Part shown: in pieces, positions 1 to 9,510 of the stretch
Layout: every line of letters starts with the position of its first letter
How positions within the stretch are numbered: position 1 is the first letter of the stretch
From: Candidatus Saccharimonadota bacterium
Lineage (GTDB): Bacteria > Patescibacteriota > Saccharimonadia > Saccharimonadales > Saccharimonadaceae
Direction of reading: 5' to 3'
DNA: 64,000 bases
Assembly (NCBI GenBank): GCA_017515105.1
Contig: JAFWHO010000004.1
Span: forward strand, 124,001 to 188,000
The notes under the pieces: generated by a model
The model's database searches: none
What the model was told of the DNA's origin: nothing
What the model saw: only the letters and a program-made list of their open reading frames with translations
Program-made: the position numbers and the translations under genes

Positions 1-375
1 AGTGGCTATACCGGTAAGCTCAAAACTTCATATCTTACTGGTCCGAATTTGACCGAAACCAGTATCGCTGACCTAATCAAGGGCCACGGTATTGGCGACG
101 CAACCCATATGCTAAAGGATATTGACGGCGTGGTTGATGCTAGGATTGACGGTTCGTTCCCATGGGTAAGCACCGTGCCAGGTGATACGAACAAGATTAC
201 TGTATATCTCGAAGTGAAGGACCAGAACGGGAATAAGGTTGAGCAAAAGAATGAGGACGAGGAATCTAAGGACTCCAAAGATTCTAAGGATTCGGAAAAA
301 TCTGACGGTTCGGAAGAATCAAAAGACGAGGAAGACAAGAATAAGAGCGCGGATAAAAAATCCGAAAAGAATTAA
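1..375 (+). CDS. C-terminal part of an unidentified protein with an acidic tail
   Basis: The reading frame is open from base 1 to the TAA at 373-375, so the N-terminus lies outside the window. The visible part is a small folded region containing a GVVDARIDG stretch and a hydrophobic strand-like segment. It is followed by about 45 residues made almost only of K, D, E, S and N with repeated SKD units, probably disordered. I recognise no family. It lies 16 nt upstream of the RuvX-MltG fusion on the same strand, so the two are probably co-transcribed. The in-frame ATG at 49 is unlikely to be the true start because the frame continues upstream. Confidence 0.7.
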   Translation, partial: SGYTGKLKTSYLTGPNLTETSIADLIKGHGIGDATHMLKDIDGVVDARIDGSFPWVSTVPGDTNKITVYLEVKDQNGNKVEQKNEDEESKDSKDSKDSEKSDGSEESKDEEDKNKSADKKSEKN

Positions 376-391
376 CGGGGACTAGTCGAGA

Positions 392-1885
392 ATGAAGATT
401 GTAGGCCTTGATGTAGGCGAAAAACGGATCGGAGTGTCTAAGGCAGACTCAGACACTCGGATTGCCGTTCCGGTCGGTTTTATTGAAGTAGACGGCACAG
501 AGTGGCAAGAAATAGCCAGAGTTGCGAGGCTAAATAACACCAACCTGTTTGTACTCGGTATGCCGCGCAGCAATGAAGGCAATGAGACGGCACAATCTGT
601 ATATGTGCGGAACTTCGCCAAGGTCCTAACCGAGAAGATTCCTGGGGCCAGGATTAAATTCCAGGATGAATCTTTGACTTCGGTGATGGCGGAAGAACGC
701 TTGAAGGCTAGTGGTAAAAAATACGAAAAAGGTGACATAGATGCGGAGGCAGCTACAATTATCTTACAGGATTTTCTTGAAGGGCTCGGAAACGCTTCGC
801 AGGTCAATAATGCGGCTAATGCAGATCTCGCTGAAGATAACGCCTCTGACACAGAGAATTCAGGACTTGGCGGAAATATTAAAACTGCCATCGTTGGAGC
901 TGGTTCAGCGGTTGGCAACGTCGCCAAAAAGGAGGCCGGTAGAGCCAAACTTAATTCAGCAAAAGTCAAACATAAGGTAAAAACTTCTACGAAAATGATT
1001 TCTGGATTTGGTATCTTACTTATTTTGATAGCTGGTGCCGTCGGTGGCTATTTTGTAGTGAACCACATTAGAGAAGAAAACGCCAGAAAACGCGCCGAAG
1101 AATATGCCAGGCTGGAAGCCGAAATGAAGGCGGCGACCTTTGATTTTACGATTCGTCCAGGTGAGACTATTTATGATATCAGGGATAATTTAATGAAAGT
1201 GGACCGCGGCGTATCAAACGAGACTCAGGAAAAATTCCCAAATTACACCACGGAAGAGATTAATGCGGCTTTTACAGCGAAATATGATTATGCATTCCTG
1301 GATGGACGACCGGAGGGGGCGACCCTCGAGGGTTTTTTATATCCTGAGACCCTAAATTTTTATGGCGAGAGCACGGTTCAAGAGGTGCTAGATGCGTTTC
1401 TTAAAGAAATGGGACGAGTAATTAGTGAAAATGACCTGGTCAACAAGTATAGCGCCCAGGGGTTATCTCTGTTTGAGGGCGTAACACTGGCCTCGGTAGT
1501 GCAAAAAGAAGCACCTTCGCCAGAACAGCCCACAGTGGCGCAGGTTTTTATGTCTAGACTGGCCTATGGGATACCTATGGGTAGCGACGTGACGGTCACT
1601 TATGCGCTTGACACCGTGGACCCTAACAGGGAGATTTATGTCGATAATCAGAGTGCGCTTAAAGTCAATTCTTGCTATAATACGAGGGTTTATGCAGGAC
1701 TTCCTTGCGGTCCTATCTCTAACCCAGGACTTTCGGCTTTACTCGCAGTGGCGGCGCCATCCGATACAGCTTATCTTTACTTCTTGACAGGAGACGATGG
1801 TATGATGTATTATGGTTATACAGAGTCTGAGCACATCCAGAATATTTACAACCATTGCAAAGAGCTCTGTAATGTATCATTATGA
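392..1885 (+). CDS. ruvX-mltG: RuvX (YqgF) nuclease fused to MltG-type lytic transglycosylase
   Basis: One 497-aa ORF joins two families. Residues 1-130 are YqgF/RuvX, a RNase H-fold nuclease of the Holliday-junction/pre-16S rRNA family: the first acidic residue is D7 in GLDVGEKRIGVS, followed by GMPRSNEG, QDESLTS and IDAEAA. A low-complexity linker (about 131-200) leads to one membrane helix (about 202-224). Residues 250-497 are YceG/MltG, which cuts nascent glycan strands at the outer face of the membrane. Its LysM-like start (RPGETIYDI), EGFLYPET motif and catalytic glutamate E373 (ASVVQKEA) are present. In Bacillus the two genes lie in one cluster (yrrK, yrrL), so a fusion is plausible. 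The topology places RuvX in the cytoplasm and MltG outside. The next gene overlaps by 4 nt. Confidence 0.9.
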   Translation: MKIVGLDVGEKRIGVSKADSDTRIAVPVGFIEVDGTEWQEIARVARLNNTNLFVLGMPRSNEGNETAQSVYVRNFAKVLTEKIPGARIKFQDESLTSVMAEERLKASGKKYEKGDIDAEAATIILQDFLEGLGNASQVNNAANADLAEDNASDTENSGLGGNIKTAIVGAGSAVGNVAKKEAGRAKLNSAKVKHKVKTSTKMISGFGILLILIAGAVGGYFVVNHIREENARKRAEEYARLEAEMKAATFDFTIRPGETIYDIRDNLMKVDRGVSNETQEKFPNYTTEEINAAFTAKYDYAFLDGRPEGATLEGFLYPETLNFYGESTVQEVLDAFLKEMGRVISENDLVNKYSAQGLSLFEGVTLASVVQKEAPSPEQPTVAQVFMSRLAYGIPMGSDVTVTYALDTVDPNREIYVDNQSALKVNSCYNTRVYAGLPCGPISNPGLSALLAVAAPSDTAYLYFLTGDDGMMYYGYTESEHIQNIYNHCKELCNVSL

Positions 1886-2964
1886 CAAAACGCAAGAAGA
1901 AATTCGATTTTAAGAAAATTCAGGGGGTTTTACCTTATCTTTTGACCGGTATTGTTACCTTGGCCGTGGTTTTTGTCGGCTCTCTTGACAAACAGAACAA
2001 TGACATCAACCTGAGCCTTGATTCTTTTGCGGCTAGCGACTATAAAGTCTCTGTTGATCAATTATCTGAGCTATATGTAATTGCAGATTTATCGGATGCA
2101 CTGAGCCTCGCTAGCGCCTCGGACGCTGCTTCCAATTACGTCATTACTAACACCATGTATAATGCTGGTATTTCGCTAGCTGGTAAGATTGAAAAACCAA
2201 GCCTTACTAATATTTCGGCCTCGCGTGGTGTGGTTGAATATACGGTCGCTGAAGGTGACACAGTCGATTCAATTGCTGCGAAGTATAATATTTCGGCTGA
2301 TCAGGTGCGCTGGTCAAATGGTCTCAAGACTAAAGATATTGAGGTTGGCAAGGTGTTGCTTATCCCAAGTCAATCAGGTATTGTTTATACTGTGAAATCT
2401 GGTGATACGATTGAATCTATTGTAGAGAAATATGGTTCAAATTCTGAGGAAATCATCGCTCTAAATGACCTAGAGCTTACTGGTATTACTGAAGGGGGCC
2501 ATATCTTGATTAAGGATGGTACCTTGCCAGAGAAGGAGCGCCCGGAATATGTAGCACCGGTAGTACAGAGGAGAACGACCACAACAACTTACACCTATAC
2601 TTACCTTGGCGATACGTCTGAAAGGCAAAATATTGAGGTCGTAGGTTACTACCGCATTGGTCGCGGTCAATGTGTGGACTGGGCGTCTTATATGAGGCCA
2701 GATCTCGGCGGATTGATGCTCGGTAACGCAAACGCTTGGGCACGTAACGCTGCCGCAAAGGGCTATACGGTAAACAGATCTCCTTCTGCTGGTGCAATCT
2801 TCCAGACTTCCTCTGGTTGGTATGGTCACGTTGGTTACGTTGAAGCCGTCAACGGGGATGGCTCTATTACCGTAACAGAGATGAACTATAGCTATGTTCC
2901 GTATCGTGTGATTCGGGCTATTATCCCAGCGGATAAAGTTGGAAACTTCAACTATATTCATTAG
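1882..2964 (+). CDS. membrane-anchored LysM-CHAP peptidoglycan hydrolase
   Basis: 360 aa. It begins with a basic stretch and one hydrophobic helix (about residues 16-34), acting as signal or anchor. Two LysM domains follow (about 118-162 and 167-212), each with a GDT motif, which bind peptidoglycan. A TTTTTYTYTY linker precedes a C-terminal CHAP domain (about 255-360). The probable CHAP catalytic pair is C264 in RGQCVDWA and H316 in YGHVGYVE. CHAP enzymes are cysteine amidases or endopeptidases that cut the stem peptide or crosslinks. Its ATG overlaps the stop of the RuvX-MltG gene (ATGA), so the products are translationally coupled. This fits a joint role of glycan-strand and peptide cutting in growth, division or host contact. 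Confidence 0.9.
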   Translation: MTKRKKKFDFKKIQGVLPYLLTGIVTLAVVFVGSLDKQNNDINLSLDSFAASDYKVSVDQLSELYVIADLSDALSLASASDAASNYVITNTMYNAGISLAGKIEKPSLTNISASRGVVEYTVAEGDTVDSIAAKYNISADQVRWSNGLKTKDIEVGKVLLIPSQSGIVYTVKSGDTIESIVEKYGSNSEEIIALNDLELTGITEGGHILIKDGTLPEKERPEYVAPVVQRRTTTTTYTYTYLGDTSERQNIEVVGYYRIGRGQCVDWASYMRPDLGGLMLGNANAWARNAAAKGYTVNRSPSAGAIFQTSSGWYGHVGYVEAVNGDGSITVTEMNYSYVPYRVIRAIIPADKVGNFNYIH

Positions 2965-3045
2965 AAGCCGATAAGATAATACTTCTGGCCTCTATTCTTA
3001 CTCGCGGTTCGCTTGCAATAACATAGGTCAGAGATTCTGCTATAC

Positions 3046-4697
<1,652 letters not shown>

Positions 4698-4733
4698 TTT
4701 CGTGTATGCTATAATTGTTAATGAAGGAGGAGA

Positions 4734-5261
4734 ATGAGTAATACTGAACAACTAAAAGGTTTTGCCAACGCGGAGGGGGCTCAAGATGAAAATGGCAATA
4801 AAATTTCTCCCGATGCTTTGGTTATGCCAAGTGGGGCAAGCACTCATTACAACGAAAAAAAGCAGATTAAGAAAAGGCAAGAACAAATCGACCAATCTAA
4901 GGCCGAGAGAAATGACTCATTGCATAAGATTTGGCGTAGGCTCGGATTTCTTGCGGCAACACTTGTGTTTTCTGGCGGTATTCTCTTAGCCGGTAAAGGC
5001 GACGAGAAGAAAACAGTGGGCGCAGAAAGACAGGCGCAAATTGAAGCAGAAAACCAAAACAATGGGGCAAAATTAAGTTTCAATATTCATTCTGATCCAA
5101 ATACTAATATAATAAGCGGCCAATTGGTTGCCCCGGATGGGCGGGTTTACTATTACGAGAGTACTCCTGGCGCAACCGAAGAAGAGGTAAAGAATCGGTT
5201 AGTGCGTATGATGGATGAGCATGACCAGAAGGCCGCTAAACGAAGCACGATCGAGTACTAG
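4734..5261 (+). CDS. single-span membrane protein of unknown function, upstream of trmD
   Basis: 175 aa. A hydrophilic K/E/Q-rich N-terminal half precedes one membrane helix (about residues 66-83, GFLAATLVFSGGILLAG). A domain of about 75 residues follows, with a SGQLVAPDGRVYYYES strand pair and a helical end. No family is recognised. The start at 4734 has a strong AAGGAGGAG ribosome-binding site, and a TGCTATAAT box at 4707-4715 supplies a short leader. The stop codon directly abuts the trmD ATG, so it is co-transcribed with trmD and recG. Confidence 0.8.
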   Translation: MSNTEQLKGFANAEGAQDENGNKISPDALVMPSGASTHYNEKKQIKKRQEQIDQSKAERNDSLHKIWRRLGFLAATLVFSGGILLAGKGDEKKTVGAERQAQIEAENQNNGAKLSFNIHSDPNTNIISGQLVAPDGRVYYYESTPGATEEEVKNRLVRMMDEHDQKAAKRSTIEY

Positions 5262-5915
5262 ATGATAAAATTTACGATAATTACACTGTTTCAAGATGCT
5301 CTAGAGCCATATCTTAAAACTTCCATGATGTGGAAGGCTACTGAGAAGGGGTTGGCTGAGTTTGATTTTGTGAATTTGAGGGATTTTGGCCTGGGGCCAC
5401 ATAAATCTGTCGACGATGCACCGTACGGAGGTGGAGACGGGATGCTGCTTCGCTGCGAACCGGTTTTTGCCGCGATTGAATCAGTGAAAGCAACCGATCC
5501 AGAGGCGAAAGTAATCTTGCCTACCCCTGTAGGCGAAATCTGGACACAGAAAAAAGCGAGAGAATTTGCTGGCACCACAAATGCTCATTACATTATTTTG
5601 TGCCCGCATTACGAGGGGTATGATGAGAGGATCCTGTCGATCGTTGATTACAAGATTTCGCTAGGGAAATACGTGTTGACCGGTGGAGAATTACCAGCAT
5701 TAATCATGATTGACTCCGTAGTAAGGCTTGTCCCAGGGGTGCTCGGTGGCGAGCAATCTGCCGAAATTGAATCTTTTTCGGATGGAGACAATTTAGAATA
5801 TCCACAATATACTCGCCCAGAAGAGTTTAGAGGAATGAAAGTCCCAGAGGTTTTGCTCTCTGGCAATCATGGCGAAATCGCCAAATGGCGTGAGGAGCAT
5901 AGTGGCACTGTCTGA
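5262..5915 (+). CDS. trmD: tRNA (guanine-37 N1)-methyltransferase TrmD
   Basis: 217 aa, slightly shorter than typical TrmD (about 240-255). It methylates G37 next to the anticodon using S-adenosylmethionine, preventing +1 frameshifting. SPOUT trefoil-knot features are visible: HKSVDDAPYGGGDGM, LCPHYEGYDERI and the cofactor loop LGKYVLTGGELPAL. The C-terminal helical part that grips tRNA is trimmed. It starts on the base after the preceding stop and overlaps recG. Confidence 0.95.
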   Translation: MIKFTIITLFQDALEPYLKTSMMWKATEKGLAEFDFVNLRDFGLGPHKSVDDAPYGGGDGMLLRCEPVFAAIESVKATDPEAKVILPTPVGEIWTQKKAREFAGTTNAHYIILCPHYEGYDERILSIVDYKISLGKYVLTGGELPALIMIDSVVRLVPGVLGGEQSAEIESFSDGDNLEYPQYTRPEEFRGMKVPEVLLSGNHGEIAKWREEHSGTV

Positions 5916-7959
5916 TCCGGTTGAGGAGCTTGCGGGGGTAGGCCCAAAAACGGCAGCGATTTTAAATAAATACGGCATTAAAACGGTCAAAGATTTTTTG
6001 TGTAATTTGCCGAGAGATTACGAGCAGTATGCGGCTCCTACCTCTATTTCGGAGATTAGGCCAGGCAAGGTGGTGATAAAGGGAAAAATCGATTCCTTGA
6101 CGAGTCGAAGGGCGAAAAAGAGGAATTTGTCGATCACCGAAGGTGTAGTCAGGGACACAACAGGGGCGGTAAAGGTGGTTTGGTTTAACCAAAAATACCG
6201 GACGAAACAGTTTTCCCCAGATAAGGAATATTATTTCACCGGACTTTATGAGCTCAGAAATGGGCGTTATAGCATCGTTTCGCCTTCCGCGGCTGAAGTA
6301 GCCGATATTGACCCAAAAACCGGCCTCGCGCCCGTCTACGTGGCTCACGGAAGCCTTAAATCCAATGATTTTAAGCGTTTGATGAATAAATCGCGCGATG
6401 TTTTTGCCTCGATACCCGATTTGCTACCTTCGGTGGCGCACGGAACGAGGGCGAAAGCGCTCTACTTCGCGCATTTTCCAAATTCTATGAAATCTATAAA
6501 CGGGGCGCGGGATTATTTGGCCTACGAGGAGCTATTTGAGCTGATACTGGCGGCGAGGCTAAATCGCAAAGAAAATGAAAAACTAAAGGCTGTATCAGTG
6601 CCGTTCAATCAGGGGAAAGTCCAGGAATTCGTGAAGGGACTACCGTTCAAATTAACTGATGCACAGAGGCGGGCAGCTTGGGAGATTTTCCAGAATATGG
6701 AAAAAGCTACGCCGATGAACCGGCTACTTCAGGGAGATGTGGGGTCCGGTAAGACCTTGGTGGCGGCGCTTGCGGCCTTTGCTGTCGCAATTGCGGGCGG
6801 ACAGGTGGCGGTGCTTGCCCCGACGGCGATCCTAGCGGCTCAGCACTTTGCCAGTTTTTCACAAGTTTTAGAGAGATTTGGCGTTAGGTTGGCGCTACTT
6901 ACCGGGGCGACCAAGAAAAAAACCGAGCTTAAAAAACAAATTCTCGCGGGCGAAATTGACATCGTGATTGGGACGCACGCGCTCCTTACGGATGATACGG
7001 AGTTTCGCCAGCTAAACCTTGTAGTGATTGACGAACAGCACAGATTTGGGGTTGAACAGAGACAGAAATTGATGCTAAAATCACCGGCTGGGCTGGCGCC
7101 TCATCTGTTATCTATGACCGCCACTCCTATTCCACGTTCTTTGCAATTGACGGTGTTTGGCGACCTCGATGTGTCGATCTTGAACGAGCTGCCGGCGGGT
7201 AGGCAACCGGTTACGACGCGCATTTTAACAGGGGTGGAGACTAAGGAGCGGCTATATCCTATGATGCGCGAAGTTTTGAAATCTTCGCCCGATGCGAAAA
7301 AACACGGCGACTTGGCGCGCGGTCAGCAGATTTACTGGATTTCGCGGGCGATTGATGAAAATGGCGACATTGGTTCCGAGATTACCTCTGTAAAAACCAG
7401 GACCAAGAGGCTTCGGGAGGTTTTCCCTGAATACAAAGTGGAATTTTTGCATGGCAAGATGAAGCCGGCCGAGAAGGATACCATTATGGAGCAGTTTGCC
7501 TCTGGCGAGATTGATATTTTGGTCTCTACGACAGTGGTGGAAGTGGGGGTGGATGTACCAAATGCTAATTTGATGGTGGTCGAAAACGCCGAATCGTATG
7601 GTTTGGCGCAGTTGCACCAGCTGAGAGGGCGTGTGGGGCGCGGGGCGAGCCAGGCGTATTGTTATCTTTTGACCTCTGGGGATACTTATCCATCGAAGCG
7701 GCTGCGCGAGCTCGAAAAATCAAACGATGGGTTCTATCTTGCCGAGGTGGACCTCAAGCTGCGCGGCCCAGGGGAGATTTATGGAGCCCTGCAGCACGGA
7801 GCGCTGGACCTTCGTATCGCCTCTCTCTCTGATACTAAGCTGATCAGCCGCGCGCAGGTGGACGTGATGGAATTTATGCGTGAGCCTGTTAAAATGGGCG
7901 AATACAAGGAACTTATGGCGGGGATTTCCAAGTATCAACAGATCACAACTTTGAACTAG
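5902..7959 (+). CDS. recG: ATP-dependent DNA helicase RecG
   Basis: RecG regresses stalled forks and processes Holliday junctions. The wedge domain (LAGVGPKTAAIL onward) is followed by the helicase core: Walker A GDVGSGKT, DEQH box (VIDEQHRFGVEQR), TATPIPR motif III and GRVGRG motif VI. The length is normal at about 685-696 aa. The frame also allows an ATG at 5869, overlapping trmD by 47 nt. I prefer GTG 5902 because GAGGAG lies 5 nt upstream at 5892-5897 and the protein then starts just before the conserved wedge motif. It ends the trmD operon. Confidence 0.92.
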   Translation: MALSDPVEELAGVGPKTAAILNKYGIKTVKDFLCNLPRDYEQYAAPTSISEIRPGKVVIKGKIDSLTSRRAKKRNLSITEGVVRDTTGAVKVVWFNQKYRTKQFSPDKEYYFTGLYELRNGRYSIVSPSAAEVADIDPKTGLAPVYVAHGSLKSNDFKRLMNKSRDVFASIPDLLPSVAHGTRAKALYFAHFPNSMKSINGARDYLAYEELFELILAARLNRKENEKLKAVSVPFNQGKVQEFVKGLPFKLTDAQRRAAWEIFQNMEKATPMNRLLQGDVGSGKTLVAALAAFAVAIAGGQVAVLAPTAILAAQHFASFSQVLERFGVRLALLTGATKKKTELKKQILAGEIDIVIGTHALLTDDTEFRQLNLVVIDEQHRFGVEQRQKLMLKSPAGLAPHLLSMTATPIPRSLQLTVFGDLDVSILNELPAGRQPVTTRILTGVETKERLYPMMREVLKSSPDAKKHGDLARGQQIYWISRAIDENGDIGSEITSVKTRTKRLREVFPEYKVEFLHGKMKPAEKDTIMEQFASGEIDILVSTTVVEVGVDVPNANLMVVENAESYGLAQLHQLRGRVGRGASQAYCYLLTSGDTYPSKRLRELEKSNDGFYLAEVDLKLRGPGEIYGALQHGALDLRIASLSDTKLISRAQVDVMEFMREPVKMGEYKELMAGISKYQQITTLN

Positions 7960-7997
7960 TCGTGGCTTAGTGTGGGCGTTTAAAATATCATTCATGA

Positions 7998-8003
7998 TAT
8001 AAT
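7998..8003 (+). promoter_or_regulatory. -10 box of rsmD
   Basis: TGATATAAT ends 9 nt before the rsmD ATG, so the leader is at most a few nucleotides. The preceding AAAGGG is too close to the likely transcript start to serve reliably as a ribosome-binding site. Confidence 0.6.
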
Positions 8004-8012
8004 TAAAGGGTA

Positions 8013-8534
8013 ATGACAAAAAATAGTATCAAAATCACCTCTGGAATTTATAGAAGTAGAGCCATTACCACACCTGGCGGCAAGACTCACCCGATGGGCG
8101 AAAGGGAAAGGCTGGCGCTTTTTAATATGATTTCGGATTATATTCCGGGAGCCGTTTTGTTGGATGCTTTTGCGGGTTCTGGTTCTCTCGGCATAGAGGC
8201 ACTCTCTCGCGGGGCCGAAGAGGTAACATTTATCGAAAACAACTCTAATGCGATCAAAACAATCAAAGACAATCTCGCTGCGCTTGGGGCGGAAGGGGAA
8301 GTGGTTGGCTCTAAGGTGTCTACCTTTTCTACCGACAAGGTTTACGACGTAATTCTAGCTGACCCACCTTATGATGATTTCAAAATAGGCGAAGTAACCC
8401 ATCTTTTACAGTTTTTGAAAGAGGGTGGCGTATTCGTGCTTTCTCACCCTGGCGAAGTGCCGGATCTGCCTGGAATGGAGCTCGACAAGAGCCGTAAATA
8501 CGCTGGTGCCACCATCTCGATCTATTTTAAATAG
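8013..8534 (+). CDS. rsmD: 16S rRNA (guanine-966 N2)-methyltransferase RsmD
   Basis: 173 aa, a Rossmann-fold methyltransferase of the RsmD/YhhF family. The cofactor motif LLDAFAGSGSLGIEALSRGA and the catalytic motif DPPYDD are both present. The N-terminal GIYRSRAITTPGGKTHPMGERER region matches the family entry segment. It modifies G966 of 16S rRNA in the small subunit. It has its own promoter and no co-directional close neighbour. Confidence 0.93.
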   Translation: MTKNSIKITSGIYRSRAITTPGGKTHPMGERERLALFNMISDYIPGAVLLDAFAGSGSLGIEALSRGAEEVTFIENNSNAIKTIKDNLAALGAEGEVVGSKVSTFSTDKVYDVILADPPYDDFKIGEVTHLLQFLKEGGVFVLSHPGEVPDLPGMELDKSRKYAGATISIYFK

Positions 8535-8654
8535 TAAAATATTTTCTTGTTTTGTCAATGGGTTATAACTTGTTGATTATTTCTAATTTCATGTCATAAA
8601 AGTATTTGCTTTTTCTGCCATTGTGTGATATAATTATAGGATAAGGAGTTATTT

Positions 8655-9140
8655 ATGTATTACCAGGGAGAAACTGATAAAAAAGAGCGACGTAAAATTA
8701 TTGCCATTGCTACGGCTGCCGTCGTCATAATTCTAATTTTGATCGTTGCGATCATTGTAGTTGCAACAAGGAAATCCACTAAAACCGTTTCGGTACCGAG
8801 CGAAACTTCAAATACAGAGGTGGTTGTTGATGAGAATATCGACAAGTCTGAGAAGACTGACGAGTCTGCGAAAACCGAAACAACTGAGAAAACTGAGGCT
8901 ACGGAAAACGCCGAAAAGACCGATAAAGAGAAAAGTGATTCGAGCGTCGGTAGCTTATCTACTGAGACCGAGAAGAAATCAACCGGCACTAGCACTATTT
9001 CGACCAGTCGCGCAACCGAAAAAAGCGACAATATGCCCAACACCGGCCCAGAAGAATTTCTCCCTATTGCTTTAATCGCTGGAATGCTAGTTACTTATCT
9101 TTCTTCACGCGTTATGGTAAAACGCTCGCTTTTTCGCTAA
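8655..9140 (+). CDS. small surface protein with an MPNTG-type sorting-like tail
   Basis: 161 aa. An N-terminal membrane helix (about residues 16-38) is followed by about 80 residues of T/E/K/S-rich low-complexity sequence with KTE and TEKTE repeats. The C-terminus reads NMPNTGPEEF, then a hydrophobic helix, then VKRSLFR. That order (PxTG-like motif, hydrophobic span, basic end) is the layout of a sortase signal, but the motif is not canonical LPxTG and no sortase is in the window. It may equally be a two-span membrane stalk. AAGGAG precedes the start, and TGATATAAT lies at about 8625-8633. Confidence 0.75.
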   Translation: MYYQGETDKKERRKIIAIATAAVVIILILIVAIIVVATRKSTKTVSVPSETSNTEVVVDENIDKSEKTDESAKTETTEKTEATENAEKTDKEKSDSSVGSLSTETEKKSTGTSTISTSRATEKSDNMPNTGPEEFLPIALIAGMLVTYLSSRVMVKRSLFR

Positions 9141-9162
9141 ATTCGTGATAATATAGTAGCAG

Positions 9163-9247
9163 GCCCGGGTGGTGGAATTGGTAGACACGTATGCCTTAGG
9201 AGCATATGCCATTCGGTGTGCAGGTTCAAGTCCTGTCCCGGGCACCA
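9163..9247 (+). tRNA. tRNA-Leu (anticodon UAG), CCA encoded
   Basis: The acceptor stem pairs GCCCGGG (9163-9169) with CCCGGGC (9237-9243), followed by A and the encoded CCA (9245-9247). The anticodon loop is CTTAGGA with anticodon TAG, flanked by TATGC/GCATA. The long variable arm and the TTCAAGTC T-loop are as expected for a class II leucine tRNA. Its last 21 nt are repeated twice downstream. Confidence 0.95.
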
Positions 9248-9416
9248 AGCACATCTATCGATGTGCTTTAAAAAGTTAGTCTTGTTCTTCGAATCAAGTC
9301 CTGTCCCGGGCACCATTCGAACCTGATGCCTCTAGTGGGCATTTTTTAGTTGGGACTTGAATCTTCGATGCAAGTCCTGTCCCGGGCACCAAGCACACTT
9401 GATAGTGTGTTTTTTG
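9227..9416 (+). repeat. three copies of the tRNA-Leu 3' end, each followed by a different terminator
   Basis: The 21 nt ending the tRNA gene (9227-9247) recur without mismatch at 9295-9315 and 9371-9391. Each copy is followed by its own hairpin and T-tract: AGCACATC/GATGTGCT (9248 on), GATGCC/GGGCAT then T6, and CACACT/AGTGTG then T6. The spacers are themselves related (agtt, cttg and cttcga blocks at similar positions). Duplicated tRNA 3' ends are the usual attachment-site scar of tRNA-targeting integrases. No integrase gene is visible here. Confidence 0.85.
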
Positions 9417-9424
9417 GACTTGAA

Positions 9425-9483
9425 CCTGTTCTACCACAAAGGTAAATAAAAACTGCGTGTCTTTCAGAGCAATCAGCCAAACC
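9425..9483 (+). repeat. left 59-bp inverted repeat of the two-gene cassette
   Basis: Pairs in reverse complement with 13694-13752 over 59 nt with 51 identities. The outer 27 nt match 26 of 27, and the inner part ends in a perfect 9-nt AGCCAAACC block. All eight differences are transitions. The remaining gene-free bases up to 9510 show nothing further. Confidence 0.85.
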
Positions 9484-9510
9484 TTTACATGATCTTAGGT
9501 AAATAGTTTG

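Noticed and set aside
2965-3045. Small gene or RNA between the CHAP gene and obg
   Set aside because: The gap of about 80 nt shows no start signal, no convincing hairpin terminator and no coding frame.
5869-5901. Upstream ATG start for recG
   Set aside because: It lacks a ribosome-binding site and would give a long overlap with trmD, whereas GTG 5902 has GAGGAG at proper distance. Kept only as an alternative.
9248-9400. Additional tRNA genes in the repeated 3' ends
   Set aside because: The copies contain only the T-arm side and acceptor 3' strand; no matching 5' half, D-arm or anticodon arm precedes them.
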